DNA of 64,000 nt from positions 246,597 to 310,596 of the forward strand of contig NZ_JAKZLF010000001.1 of NCBI RefSeq assembly GCF_022808855.1, given 5' to 3'. The DNA is from Anaeromyxobacter soli. Its GTDB lineage: Bacteria > Myxococcota > Myxococcia > Myxococcales > Anaeromyxobacteraceae. Under the pieces are notes generated by a model. That model had not been told where the DNA came from, did no database searches, and worked only from the letters and a program-made list of their open reading frames with translations. Made by a program: the position numbers and the translations under genes. Positions 26,784 through 36,683 of the stretch are shown here, piece after piece; the stretch's first letter is position 1, and each line of letters starts with the position of its first letter.

Positions 26784-27413
26784 CTAGGCCTCCTCGCCCG
26801 CGCGCATCCACGTCTTGAGTGTCGCAACCCGCTTGCGCCAGGTGCGGCTCGTGCGGACGTCCAGGAAGGCGCCGGTGAGCGCGTCCACGATCGCGGAGAG
26901 CCGCTCGGCGAGCTCGAGCCGCTCGAGCAGCCGATCGTCCTCCTCCTCGGTGAGGAGCTCGGGCAGCTTCGCGGCGCGCACGTCCAGGAACTCGGCGTCG
27001 AGCGTCGCCTCGTACACCCGCTCCGCGTGCTCGAGCCGCACGCGCGCCTGGTGCACGAGCAGGCCGGCGTCGAGCGCGCGGCGAACCTGGGCCGAGTACG
27101 GCGCGAGCGCGCCCCGCGCCACGAGCTCGGTCACGTCGCCCGCGATGCCGCGGAGCGTGAGCCGGCCGACGAAGACGACCGTCACCCCCGCCCCGTCGAG
27201 CTCGATCACGGGCTCCGTCGACTCCGAGCGCCACAGGAGCCACGTCAGCAGCTCGCGCCCGAGGTACGTGCGGCCGCGCAGGAGCTGCTCGCGCGCCTTG
27301 TCCTTCTCGACCTCGGCCTCGTCGCGGCGCTCCTCCTCGGTGGGGAGCCCGTCCACGCCCGCGGCGCCGCGCTGGAAGGCCGCGTCGGTCCGCGCCTGCT
27401 CACGCCTCGACAT
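26784..27413 (-). CDS. Conserved hypothetical protein paired with an RdgC-like gene
   Basis: A 209-residue soluble protein. A charged coiled-coil N-terminus (residues 1-45) is followed by YLGRELLTWLLWRSE, a mixed alpha/beta core with VFVGRLTLRGIAGDVTEL, and a leucine/glutamate-rich helical C-terminus. I recall the LGRE(F/L)LTWL pattern in conserved proteins encoded next to RdgC-like genes, but cannot name a family. Its ATG lies 14 nt inside the end of the RdgC-like gene, so the two are one transcriptional unit and probably work together. Confidence 0.7.
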   Translation of the reverse strand: MSRREQARTDAAFQRGAAGVDGLPTEEERRDEAEVEKDKAREQLLRGRTYLGRELLTWLLWRSESTEPVIELDGAGVTVVFVGRLTLRGIAGDVTELVARGALAPYSAQVRRALDAGLLVHQARVRLEHAERVYEATLDAEFLDVRAAKLPELLTEEEDDRLLERLELAERLSAIVDALTGAFLDVRTSRTWRKRVATLKTWMRAGEEA

Positions 27414-28038
27414 CGCTCACCTCCCGCCGCGACGACTCGAGGCCCACGAGCTCCGGCGTCGGCGCGAGCGCGGCGTCCGGGGTCCCTGCCCTGGCGGCGA
27501 GCGCGGCCGGGGTGAGCGGCGCGAGCTTCACCTCGAGGGCGGTCTCGAGCGCGGCCACGACCTCGTCCACCGCCTTGCGGGAGGCGGCCCAGATCTGCAC
27601 CTGGCCGGCCTTCAGGTTCAGGCTGACGTCGTGGACGTGCGAGCTGGGGGTCGCGCGCTGGCGGAGCAGGTGGCGCACCGCCTCCTTGCGCTCGGCCTTC
27701 TCGCGCTTCGCCGGCGGGCGGCCGTGCTCCTTCTCGAACGCCACGCGCCAGCGCTCCAGCTCGACGCGCAGCGCCGCGGCCGGCACCTTGAGCGTGTCGA
27801 CGCGGAAGGCGAAGAGCGCGTACTCGCCCTGGATGATCGAGGCGAAGGAGGTCGCGTCCTGATCCTCCAGCTCCACGAAGCCTGCGGCGCGCTCCTCGTC
27901 GCCCTTGGCGGGATCGAGCGGCTCGAAGGCGCCCGAGGCGAGCCCCTTCGCGAGCCAGCGCCGGGTGTCTGAGGGAGGCTTCTTGCCCGGCTCCCACCGG
28001 AACCGGGCGAACGTGACGGCACCACCGAGGACGGGCAT
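27400..28038 (-). CDS. RdgC-like recombination-associated protein (short form)
   Basis: A 212-residue protein resembling the N-terminal two-thirds of RdgC, a ring-shaped double-stranded DNA-binding protein that restrains RecA. Similarity lies in the central part: EKAERKEAVRHLLRQRATP followed by a strand with QVQIWAASRKAVDEVVAAL, corresponding to RdgC LKDEVLHSLLPRAF and the SAKKAEDTLALLRK region. E. coli RdgC is 303 residues, so the C-terminal part is missing or is supplied by the overlapping downstream gene. Confidence in the family is moderate. Confidence 0.65.
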   Translation of the reverse strand: MPVLGGAVTFARFRWEPGKKPPSDTRRWLAKGLASGAFEPLDPAKGDEERAAGFVELEDQDATSFASIIQGEYALFAFRVDTLKVPAAALRVELERWRVAFEKEHGRPPAKREKAERKEAVRHLLRQRATPSSHVHDVSLNLKAGQVQIWAASRKAVDEVVAALETALEVKLAPLTPAALAARAGTPDAALAPTPELVGLESSRREVSDVEA

Positions 28039-28096
28039 GGGCCGCGCAACATGAGCGAGTCCCGGCCCGCCGTCAAGGCAGGCGGGCCCTCGGCCT

Positions 28097-29095
<999 letters not shown>

Positions 29096-29166
29096 GGTGT
29101 TCCAATCCGGTGCTTAACGGCGCCCGCGACGCCCCACAACCGCGCGATCGGCGAGCGTTCCCGCGC

Positions 29167-29180
29167 GGCACGCCGCGTGC
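29167..29180 (+). promoter_or_regulatory. Putative sigma-54 promoter of the RIC-hemerythrin operon
   Basis: GCGGCACGCCGCGTGCTCC: GG (29167-29168) and GC (29179-29180) are 10 nt apart and GGCACG plus TGCT match the consensus. The predicted start is near 29192, 22 nt before the RIC ATG, which has GAAAGGAAA as ribosome-binding site. The divergent gene encodes a sigma-54 activator. Confidence 0.65.
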
Positions 29181-29213
29181 TCCTCGGGAGCCCCGAAAGG
29201 AAACACGACCGAA

Positions 29214-29912
29214 ATGCCCCACCTCGACCGCAGCGCCACCGTCGCCCAGATCGTCGCCGACCACGCCGTCGCCGCCCGCGTCTTCCAGAAGCACCAGATC
29301 GACTTCTGCTGCCACGGGAACGTCACCCTCCCGGAGGCCTGCGCGGGCCGGGAGCTCGACCCCGACGCGGTGTTCGCGGAGCTCGAGGCAGCCCTCCCGG
29401 CGAGCGGCGAGGCCTCGCTCGAGGCGGACCCCCGCTCGCTCCCGGTCCCCGCGCTCGTGGCTCACATCGTCTCGCACCACCACGCCTACCTGAGGCGGGC
29501 GATCCCGTTCATCGCCCCCCTCGCGGACAAGGTCGCCCGCGTCCACGGGCCGAGGAACGAGAAGCTCGAGGAGCTTCGCCTCACCTTCGCGGAGCTGGCG
29601 GACGCCCTCGAGCCGCACCTCGACGACGAGGAGCAGGTGCTCTTCCCGGCGCTCATGTCGCGCAGCCCGGACCCGGCGCTCGTCCGCCGCGAGCTCGAGC
29701 GCATGTACGAGGAGCACGTCGCGGTCGGGACGCTGCTCGCGCGGATGCGGGCGCTCGCCGACGGGTACGCGACGCCGGAGTGGGCCTGCTCCTCCTATCG
29801 GGTCCTCATGAGCGAGCTCGAGGCGCTCGAGGGCGACGTGCTCCGCCACGTCCACCTCGAGAACCACGTCCTCATGCCGCGGTTCGTCGCGGCGCGGGGA
29901 GCCCGGTGCTGA
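29214..29912 (+). CDS. ric: Iron-sulfur cluster repair di-iron protein (RIC/ScdA/YtfE)
   Basis: A 232-residue cytosolic di-iron protein that restores iron-sulfur clusters damaged by nitric oxide or peroxide. Residues 1-60 form the ScdA_N domain with its signature FQKHQIDFCCHGN; the rest is a hemerythrin-like four-helix bundle with the iron-ligand pattern HIVSHHHAYLRR, LEPHLDDEEQVLFP, EEHVAVGTLL and HVHLENHVLMP. Start ATG at 29214. It is followed, with overlap, by a second hemerythrin-like gene and preceded by a divergent sigma-54 activator gene, so the set looks like an NO/oxidative-stress module. Confidence 0.93.
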   Translation: MPHLDRSATVAQIVADHAVAARVFQKHQIDFCCHGNVTLPEACAGRELDPDAVFAELEAALPASGEASLEADPRSLPVPALVAHIVSHHHAYLRRAIPFIAPLADKVARVHGPRNEKLEELRLTFAELADALEPHLDDEEQVLFPALMSRSPDPALVRRELERMYEEHVAVGTLLARMRALADGYATPEWACSSYRVLMSELEALEGDVLRHVHLENHVLMPRFVAARGARC

Positions 29913-30400
29913 GCACGTCGCCCCCGGCGGTCACCGCTCCGCTCCGCGCGCAGCGCGCCCGCCTGCGCGAGACCCTGGCGGCGATAGACCATCGCGTCGG
30001 CGCGCTCGCCGGCCTGGAGGTGGACGCCGCCGTCGCCGAGATGCGCGCCGTCGTGAGCGCGCTCGACGCGTGCCTCAGGCCGCACCTCGCCTGGGAGGAG
30101 CGCACCCTGCACCCCGTCGTGGACAAGTACGCCTGCGAGGGCCCCGCCGCGTTCAGCGCGTCGATGCGCTACGAGCACGACATCATCCACCGCTGGAGCG
30201 CGGAGCTCGCGCGGCGGGCGGGTGGCGACCCGCGCGCCTTCGTCCGGCACGCGGATCGCCTGCTCGGGGTCGTGCTCGCGCACTTCGAGCTCGAGGAGCA
30301 CGTCCTCTTCCCGATCCTCGATCGCACGCTCGGCGGCGACGCGTACCGCGCGCAGATCGGCGACCCGCCGGAGGGCTCAGGCCGAGGCGGGAGCCGCTGA
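29906..30400 (+). CDS. Hemerythrin-like domain protein
   Basis: A 164-residue four-helix-bundle protein with the hemerythrin ligand set: LRPHLAWEERTLHP, MRYEHDIIHRW and LAHFELEEHVLFPILD. It should bind a di-iron centre and act in O2, NO or iron handling. The GTG at 29906 overlaps the RIC stop codon, so translation is coupled to RIC. The last 24 nt overlap the 3' end of rnk on the opposite strand. Confidence 0.87.
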   Translation: MLSTSPPAVTAPLRAQRARLRETLAAIDHRVGALAGLEVDAAVAEMRAVVSALDACLRPHLAWEERTLHPVVDKYACEGPAAFSASMRYEHDIIHRWSAELARRAGGDPRAFVRHADRLLGVVLAHFELEEHVLFPILDRTLGGDAYRAQIGDPPEGSGRGGSR

Positions 30401-30796
30401 CGCCTGGGCGGGCTGCGCGACCGAGAGGATGCGGAGCCGCGCGACGCGCCCGTCCGGCAGTGGCCAGGCGATGTCGTCGCCGACGGCGAGCCCGAGCAGG
30501 GCCGCGCCGATGGGCGCGAGCACCGAGATGCGGCCCGAGGAGGCGTCGGCGTCCCGCGGGTAGACGAGCACGACCTCGCGACGCACCCCCGTCGCCTCGT
30601 CCACGAACGCGACGCGCGCGTCGAGCGTGACGACGTCGGGCGGCGCGACCTCCACCGGGATCGCGCGGTCGAGCTCGGCGTCGAGCTGCTCGGCGGCGGC
30701 GGCGTCGCGGCTCGCGAGGTGCTGGTCGACGAGCGCGCGCAGGCGGTCGAGATCGGCGCGGAGGACGTGGATGGGCTTGCGGACGGGCGCGGACAT
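30377..30796 (-). CDS. rnk: Regulator of nucleoside diphosphate kinase (Rnk-like, GreA/B C-domain)
   Basis: A 139-residue protein of the Rnk family, which resembles GreA/GreB and binds RNA polymerase. A helical N-terminal region (IHVLRADLDRLRALVDQHL) is followed by the GreA/GreB C-terminal FKBP-like domain: VEVAPPDVVTLDARVAFVDE, REVVLVYPRDAD, ISVLAPIGAALLGLAVGDDI and WPLPDG. Size matches E. coli Rnk (136). Start ATG at 30796 with GAAGGAG upstream. Convergent overlap with the hemerythrin gene. Confidence 0.88.
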   Translation of the reverse strand: MSAPVRKPIHVLRADLDRLRALVDQHLASRDAAAAEQLDAELDRAIPVEVAPPDVVTLDARVAFVDEATGVRREVVLVYPRDADASSGRISVLAPIGAALLGLAVGDDIAWPLPDGRVARLRILSVAQPAQASAAPASA

Positions 30797-31242
30797 GACG
30801 GCTCCTTCGGAGGTCGCCCGCGCGGCCAGCGCGGGGGCGACGGGGGGTGGCTTGGATCCGGCGCGTGACGCGCCGGTCGGGGGACGCTGCCGGGGTGGCG
30901 CCTCGCCCTCGCTACAGCGGGGAGCGCGAGGCGCGGGCGAGGAGGCAGGCCGTCTCGCGAGCGCGCGCCGAGCCCGGCGCGCGCGGGGCCACCTGCCGCC
31001 GCGGCTGCGGGTGCGCGGAAGGGCGCGGGCGATGGCAGGCGATGGACGACATGCACCCGCTCGTCTAGCGGCGGGCGGGCGGCGCGTCAAGGCGCGGAGG
31101 CTCGCCGCTCCATCGGGTCGCGGGCCTCGCGGTCACGATGCGTGCGTCGGCCCGCTCCGCGTCGTATTCATGGCTCGGAACGCTCTGCGCCGCGCCCGCG
31201 TGGGCGCCCGCGCAGGAGCCGCCCGGCAACGGAGGGGAACCG
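30797..31242. other. Intergenic region, no gene seen
   Basis: The region between divergent rnk and the aldo/keto reductase gene shows no supported gene. It contains short GC-rich inverted repeats, for example CCGGCGCG-TGA-CGCGCCGG at 30858-30876. An in-frame ATG at 31138 would extend the reductase by 35 residues but has no family match. The promoters of both genes must lie here; none is clear. Confidence 0.4.
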
Positions 31243-32175
31243 ATGGAGTACCGCAAGCTCGGCAACAGCGACCTCGTCGTGTCGGAGATCTCGCTCGGCT
31301 CGTGGCTCACCTACGGCGGCGGCGTGGCGCGCGCGGAGGCGGAGGGCTGCGTCCGCGCCGCCTTCGAGGCGGGCATCAACTTCATCGACACCGCCAACGT
31401 CTACTCCGGCGGGCGGGCGGAGGAGCTCCTCGGGGAGGTGCTCCGGGGCGTGCCGCGCGACTCCTACGTCCTCGCGACGAAGCTCTACTTTCCCATGTCC
31501 GAGACGGACCGCGGCCTGTCCGCCGCGCAGATCCGCAAGCAGCTCGACGCCTCGCTCCGGCGCCTCCGCCTCGACCACGTCGACCTGTACCAGTGCCACC
31601 GCTACGACCCGGAGACCCCGCTCGAGGAGACGATGGCGGCGCTCACCGAGGCGGTGCGGCAGGGCAAGACCCGCTACCTGGGGTTCTCGGAGTGGAGCGC
31701 GGACCAGGTCCGCGCGGCGCTGGCGCTCCCCGGCGAGCGCTTCGTGTCGAGCCAGCCGCAGTACTCGATCCTCTGGCGCGAGCCGGAGGCGGAGATCTTC
31801 CCGCTGTGCGCGGCGAACGGGATCGGCCAGATCGTCTGGTCCCCGCTCGCGCAGGGGATCCTCACCGGGAAGTACGCGCCCGGCGCCGCCGTCCCCCCCG
31901 GCTCGCGCGCGGCGAGCGCGACGATGGGCACCTTCATCCAGCGGCGGCTCGAGGACCGCGTCCTGGAGGGCGTGCAGCGGCTCCGGCCGATCGCGGCCGA
32001 GCTCGGGATCACGCTCTCCCAGCTCGCGCTCGCGTGGGTGCTCCGACGTCGGGAGGTCTCGTCCGCGATCATCGGCGCCTCGCGGCCCGAGCAGGTGACG
32101 GAGAACGCGAGGGCGTCCGGCGTGAAGCTCGCGCCCGAGGTGCTGCGGCGCATCGACGAGGCGTTCTCCGGCTAG
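31243..32175 (+). CDS. Aldo/keto reductase (Kv-beta/YghZ-like)
   Basis: A 310-residue NADPH-dependent oxidoreductase with a TIM-barrel fold. Catalytic tetrad candidates are Asp in NFIDTANVYSGG, Tyr in the same motif, Lys in VLATKLYF and His in LYQCHRYD. The block GQIVWSPLAQGILTGKY and the C-terminal SSAIIGASRPEQVTEN place it with the potassium-channel beta-subunit/YghZ group, which reduce aldehydes. ATG at 31243 with GGAGGGGAA upstream. It is a single gene. Confidence 0.92.
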   Translation: MEYRKLGNSDLVVSEISLGSWLTYGGGVARAEAEGCVRAAFEAGINFIDTANVYSGGRAEELLGEVLRGVPRDSYVLATKLYFPMSETDRGLSAAQIRKQLDASLRRLRLDHVDLYQCHRYDPETPLEETMAALTEAVRQGKTRYLGFSEWSADQVRAALALPGERFVSSQPQYSILWREPEAEIFPLCAANGIGQIVWSPLAQGILTGKYAPGAAVPPGSRAASATMGTFIQRRLEDRVLEGVQRLRPIAAELGITLSQLALAWVLRRREVSSAIIGASRPEQVTENARASGVKLAPEVLRRIDEAFSG

Positions 32176-32563
32176 GTCCGAGCTTCGCGACGCGTGAACC
32201 TCGCGCGGCCGTCCGGCCTGCGCGCTCGAGACGTTCGGTGTAAATCACCCAGCGTGAATCCACGTCCCCGGAGCGGCCCGCCGCGGCGCCGCGGCGTGAC
32301 GCGCGCGTCGGCCCGTTCTCGTGCGGATCCGGACGCTCCCGGCGTTCACTAAAGGTTGCTGGGCGATATCACCCACGCGGATTTGCCTCTCAGCAACCAC
32401 GCGGCGACCCGGCACTCTTCCCTTACGGTCGCAGGTCACGCTAGACTCACCCCGTTCGGGATCAGGACATGTCGTGAATTGTCCACTTAGGGTGCGCCGT
32501 CACCGACAAGGGATCACCCAAACCGGGGATCTCGGTCGGCGCTCCGAAAGGGAGGAGTGCGTC
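32176..32563. other. Intergenic leader region of the repeat lipoprotein gene
   Basis: No gene is visible. The DNA is less GC-rich than average. GGTTGCTG (32354-32361) pairs perfectly with CAGCAACC (32391-32398) around a 29-nt loop. The word ATCACCCA occurs three times (32244, 32369, 32513). GGACAT...ATTGTCC near 32465-32483 is a further weak dyad. Promoter and regulation of the repeat protein gene are probably here; I do not recognise a known riboswitch. Confidence 0.4.
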
Positions 32564-35500
32564 ATGAGGGGGAAGCTCTCGCTGCTGTCGCTGCTGTGGG
32601 TGGTCGCGCTGCTCGCGTGCAACGGCGCGGGCGACCCGGCACCCGCCGCGCTGGAATCGACCGATTTCGCCGTGGTGAACCAGACGGGCGCGGACGTGTT
32701 CCCGCCTCCCACCGGCTCCCAGGCCGCGCCCGCCGCCGCGTCCGACGGGACGAACCACCTCGTGGTCTGGTCCGACGCGCGGGGCGGCACCGGCCAGGAT
32801 CTGTACGGCGCGCGGGTGAGCAAGGCCGGCGTCGTGCTCGGCTCCGCGCCGATCGTCATCTCCGCGGCCGCCGGCGACCAGGTCGAGGCGAGCGTGGCGT
32901 TCGACGGGGCGAACTACCTCGTGGTCTGGCAGGACTCGCGCGGCGCCACCGGGCGCGACGTCTACGGCGCGCGCGTCACGCCGGACGGAACGGTCCTGGA
33001 TCCGGGCGGCATCCCGATCAGCACCGCGCTCGATCATCAGGTCGAGCCCGCGGTGGCCTTCGACGGCACGAGCTACCTCGTGGTCTGGGAGGACCGCCGG
33101 ACCGGCTTCGGCGACGTGCGCGGCGCGCGCGTCGCACCGGACGGCACGGTCCTCGCCACGGACCTCGTCATCTCCGGGGCGCCGCTGCACCAGACGCAGC
33201 CCGCCGTCGCGTGCGCGACCGGCACCTGCCTCGTGGCGTGGCGCGACGGCCGCGCGGGTAGACCTGACGTGTACGGCGCGCGCGTGGCCGGTTCCACCGT
33301 GACGGACCCCGACGGCCTGCCGATCTCGCTGGCGGGCAGCAGCCAGGGCCGCCCGGCGATCGCCTCGGACGGGAGCGGCTTCCTCGTGGCCTGGAACGAC
33401 ACGCGCTCGGGGACGAGCGACGTGTTCGGCAGCCGCGTCAGCGCGTCCGGCCAAGTGCTCGACGCGTCCGGCCTCGCGATCGCCGCCGCGGCGGACGCAC
33501 AGCAGACGCCGGACGTCGGCTTCGAGGGGGCGTACTACGTGGTCGCGTGGCACGATCGCCGCAGCGGCACCGCGTTCGACGTCTACGCGGCTCGCGTCAC
33601 GAGCGCAGGCGCGGTGATCGACCCCTCGGGCTTCCTCGTCGGGACGGGCACGGGTGGGGTCACGACCTCCGTCTCCTCCGACCGCGCGGGCCGCGTGCTC
33701 GTCGCGTTCGACGCCCTGCTGGCCGTCGACCCCCTCACCACCGTCTCGCGCGTCCGGACGCAGGCGATCACGGTCCGCGCGGAGCTCACGGCCTCGCTCA
33801 TCGGGAACGGCTCGGGGTCCGTCGTCTCCGAGCCGGCGGGCGTCGACTGCGGCGCGACCTGCGCCGCGATGTTCGACGCGCCCACGGTGGTCACCCTCAC
33901 GCCCTCGGCGGCGGCCGGCTCGGCGTTCGTCGGGTGGTCCGGCGCCTGCGCCGAGGCGGGGCTCGGGCCCTGCACGCTGACGGTGGACGAGTCTCGCCTC
34001 GCCATCGCGAAGTTCTCTCCGCTGTACGCGCTCACCGTCACGCGGGCGGGGGCCGGGACCGGGGACGTCACCTCGGATCCGGCCGGCATCGCCTGCGGCG
34101 CGACCTGCGCGGCGGACCTCGTCGAGGGCACGGTCGTGACGCTCTCCGCCACGCCCAGCGCCACCTCCGTGTTCGCGGGCTGGTCCGGCGCCTGCTCGGG
34201 GACGGGGACCTGCGTCGTCCCGATGAGCGCCGCGCAGTCGGTCACCGCGACGTTCGTCCCGGGCTACAAGCTCACCGTGTCCAACATCGGCGGAGCGACC
34301 GGCACGGTGAGCGGCGGCGCCACCGGTCCCGTGGGGACGGGCACGATCGCGTGCACCACCGGCTCCACCACGGGCTGCACCGCGCTCGTGGCGAGCGGTG
34401 ACTCCGTCACCCTGCGCGCCGCGCCGGGCACGGACGCCGTGTTCAAGGGCTGGACCGGCGGGTGCACGGGTCTCGGCGACTGCACGCTCACGATGAGCGC
34501 CGCGAAGACGGTGACCGCCAGCTTCCAGCCCTCGACCTACACGGTGAAGGTGAGCAGCTCCGGCGGCGGCGTCGGCACCATCACCGGTGAGGGCATCTCC
34601 TGCACCACGGGCTCCACCACCGGCTGCTCCGCGGTGGTGGCCAACACGACGCCGTCCACGGTGCTGACCCTGACCGCCACGCCCGACGCGAGCTCGGTGT
34701 TCAAGAGCTGGAGCGGGTGCACGAGCTCGTCCGGCAACACGTGCTCCGTCACCGTCTCCTCCGCGAAGAACGTGAACGCGGTGATCCAGCCGAGCACGTA
34801 TCCCCTCACCGTCACGACCTCCGGCTCCGGCGGCGCGGGCGGGACGGTCACGGGCCCCGGGCTGAGCTGCACGACGGGCTCCACGGCGGGCTGCTCGGCC
34901 ATCGTCGGGAACGGCGACACCGTCATCCTCACGGCGGCGCCCGACGCGACGTCCGTGTTCAAGCGCTGGAGCGGGTGCACGACCTACGACGGCGCCACCT
35001 GCACCGTCACCATGACGGGCGCCAAGACCGCCACGGCCTACTTCGAGCCCGCCCAGTACAAGCTCACCGTGACGACGTCCGGGACGAACGCCGGCGGCAC
35101 CGTCACGGGCGCCGGGCTCGCCTGCACCACGGGATCCACGGACGGCTGCTCCGCCATGATCGCGAACGGCGCGACGGTGACGCTCACCGCCACGCCCGAC
35201 GCGAGCTCGATCTTCAGGCGGTGGAGCGGGTGCGCCACCTCGGACGGCGCCACCTGCACCGTCACCATGACGAGCGCCAAGACCGCCACGGCCTACTTCG
35301 AGCCGGCCCAGTACAAGCTCTCGGTCGCGGTCTCGGGCGTCTCGGGCGCGAGCGGCTCCGTGAGCGGTCCTGGCATCGCGTGCCAGCCTGGCGCGACGGA
35401 TGGCTGCTCGACGATGGTGGCCAACGGCGCCACCGTCACGCTCGTCGCCGAGCCCGCCGCCGGCTCCATCTTCAAGAGCTGGGCCGGGTGCACGAGCGTC

Positions 35501-36628
35501 GACGGCGCGACCTGCTCGGTCTCCATGACGAGCGCGAAGACCGCGACCGCGACGTTCCAGCCGAGCGAGTACCCGCTCACCGTCTCCATCTCGAACATGT
35601 ACGGCTCGAGCGGCAGCGTCAGCGGCCCGGGCATCACCTGCACGCCGGGCGCGACGACGGGCTGCTCCACCTCGGTCGCGACGGGGACCACGATCACCCT
35701 CGTCGCGGAGCCCGCCGCCGGCTCGATCTTCAAGAGCTGGACGAACTGCACCTCCGTGAGCGGCACGAGCTGCAACGTCACCATGACGGCCGCGAAGACG
35801 GTGACGGCGACGTTCCAGCCGAGCGAGTTCCCGCTCACGGTCTCCATCACCGGCACGTCGGGCGCGAGCGGGTCGGTGAGCGGCCCGGGCATCAGCTGCA
35901 CGCCCGGCGCGACGACCGGCTGCACCACCTCGGTCGCGAACGGCGACACGATCACGCTCGTCGCCGAGCCCGCCGCCGGCTCGCTCTTCAAGAGCTGGGC
36001 GAACTGCACCTCCGTGAGCGGCACGAGCTGCACGGTCACCATGGCGGCCGCGAAGACGGTGACCGCGTCGTTCATGCCGAGCGAGTACCCGCTCACCGTC
36101 ACCGTCACGGGGACGTACGGCGCGAGCGGAACCGTGAGCGGGCCGGGGATCTCCTGCGCCCCCGGCGCGACGACGGGGTGCTCGACGACCGTCGCGAACG
36201 GCGCGACCGTCACGCTCCTCGCCGCGGCCGCCCCCGGCTCGATCTTCAAGAGCTGGTCGGGCTGCACGGCCGTCGACGGCGCGAGCTGCTCCGTCACCAT
36301 GACGAGCGCGAAGACCGTGACCGCGACGTTCCAGCCCGCCACGTTCACGCTCACCGTGACGCCCACGGGGCTGGGGCACGGCACGGTGAGCGGGCCCGGC
36401 ATCGCGTGCACGTCGGGCTCGCCCGACGGCTGCACGGCGGCGATCGACACCGGCACCACGGTGACGCTCTCCGCCTCGCCCAGCTCCACCTGCGACACCT
36501 TCGCGGGCTGGTCGGGCGGAGGGTGCATCGGGACGGGGACGTGCACCGTCACGATGACGGCGGCGAAGTCGGTGTCGGCGTCGTTCGGCACGACCGGCGC
36601 CACGCTCTGCTACCCCGTCGTGCCCTGA
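32564..36628 (+). CDS. Large repeat lipoprotein: propeller-like repeats plus 11 InlB-B-like repeats
   Basis: A 1354-residue predicted surface lipoprotein. The signal peptide ends VVALLAC with Cys19 lipidated. About residues 60-400 contain six copies of a roughly 52-residue unit with the pattern YLVVWxDxRxGxxDVYGARV, probably blades of a beta-propeller. From about residue 405 to the end there are 11 tandem copies of an 80-90-residue beta domain (LTVTxSGxGxGTVTGPGI...GATVTLTATPxxxSxFxxWSGC...TCTVTM), the divergent InlB B-repeat/Flg_new_2 type, most with four cysteines in fixed positions that could form disulfides. No enzymatic domain is seen. A role in adhesion or as a matrix component is inference. 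Confidence 0.85.
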   Translation: MRGKLSLLSLLWVVALLACNGAGDPAPAALESTDFAVVNQTGADVFPPPTGSQAAPAAASDGTNHLVVWSDARGGTGQDLYGARVSKAGVVLGSAPIVISAAAGDQVEASVAFDGANYLVVWQDSRGATGRDVYGARVTPDGTVLDPGGIPISTALDHQVEPAVAFDGTSYLVVWEDRRTGFGDVRGARVAPDGTVLATDLVISGAPLHQTQPAVACATGTCLVAWRDGRAGRPDVYGARVAGSTVTDPDGLPISLAGSSQGRPAIASDGSGFLVAWNDTRSGTSDVFGSRVSASGQVLDASGLAIAAAADAQQTPDVGFEGAYYVVAWHDRRSGTAFDVYAARVTSAGAVIDPSGFLVGTGTGGVTTSVSSDRAGRVLVAFDALLAVDPLTTVSRVRTQAITVRAELTASLIGNGSGSVVSEPAGVDCGATCAAMFDAPTVVTLTPSAAAGSAFVGWSGACAEAGLGPCTLTVDESRLAIAKFSPLYALTVTRAGAGTGDVTSDPAGIACGATCAADLVEGTVVTLSATPSATSVFAGWSGACSGTGTCVVPMSAAQSVTATFVPGYKLTVSNIGGATGTVSGGATGPVGTGTIACTTGSTTGCTALVASGDSVTLRAAPGTDAVFKGWTGGCTGLGDCTLTMSAAKTVTASFQPSTYTVKVSSSGGGVGTITGEGISCTTGSTTGCSAVVANTTPSTVLTLTATPDASSVFKSWSGCTSSSGNTCSVTVSSAKNVNAVIQPSTYPLTVTTSGSGGAGGTVTGPGLSCTTGSTAGCSAIVGNGDTVILTAAPDATSVFKRWSGCTTYDGATCTVTMTGAKTATAYFEPAQYKLTVTTSGTNAGGTVTGAGLACTTGSTDGCSAMIANGATVTLTATPDASSIFRRWSGCATSDGATCTVTMTSAKTATAYFEPAQYKLSVAVSGVSGASGSVSGPGIACQPGATDGCSTMVANGATVTLVAEPAAGSIFKSWAGCTSVDGATCSVSMTSAKTATATFQPSEYPLTVSISNMYGSSGSVSGPGITCTPGATTGCSTSVATGTTITLVAEPAAGSIFKSWTNCTSVSGTSCNVTMTAAKTVTATFQPSEFPLTVSITGTSGASGSVSGPGISCTPGATTGCTTSVANGDTITLVAEPAAGSLFKSWANCTSVSGTSCTVTMAAAKTVTASFMPSEYPLTVTVTGTYGASGTVSGPGISCAPGATTGCSTTVANGATVTLLAAAAPGSIFKSWSGCTAVDGASCSVTMTSAKTVTATFQPATFTLTVTPTGLGHGTVSGPGIACTSGSPDGCTAAIDTGTTVTLSASPSSTCDTFAGWSGGGCIGTGTCTVTMTAAKSVSASFGTTGATLCYPVVP
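33790..36605 (+). repeat. Tandem in-gene repeat, 11 units of about 250-260 bp
   Basis: Units start near 33775, 34021, 34263, 34537, 34797, 35054, 35309, 35567, 35825, 36083 and 36341. The units from about 34797 to 36340 are the most alike, with spacing close to 258 bp, implying recent amplification by unequal recombination. Units at both ends are more divergent. Confidence 0.8.
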
Positions 36629-36634
36629 CGGCGC

Positions 36635-36662
36635 GGTCGGGCCGGCTGCTGCCGGCCCGACC
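36635..36662 (+). terminator. GC-rich hairpin after the repeat lipoprotein gene
   Basis: GGTCGGGCCGGC (36635-36646) pairs perfectly with GCCGGCCCGACC (36651-36662) over a TGCT loop, 7 nt past the stop codon. It has no U-run and acts with the next hairpin. Confidence 0.6.
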
Positions 36663-36683
36663 TTCACAGGACGGCGTGCATCG

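Noticed and set aside
31138..31242. N-terminal extension (possible signal peptide) of the aldo/keto reductase
   Set aside because: The extension has no ribosome-binding site, whereas the ATG at 31243 has GGAGGGG and matches the family start.
34500..36350. Possible CRISPR or satellite array because of regular about 258-bp repeats
   Set aside because: Repeats are in frame, encode a known beta-domain type and have no short repeat/unique spacer pattern.
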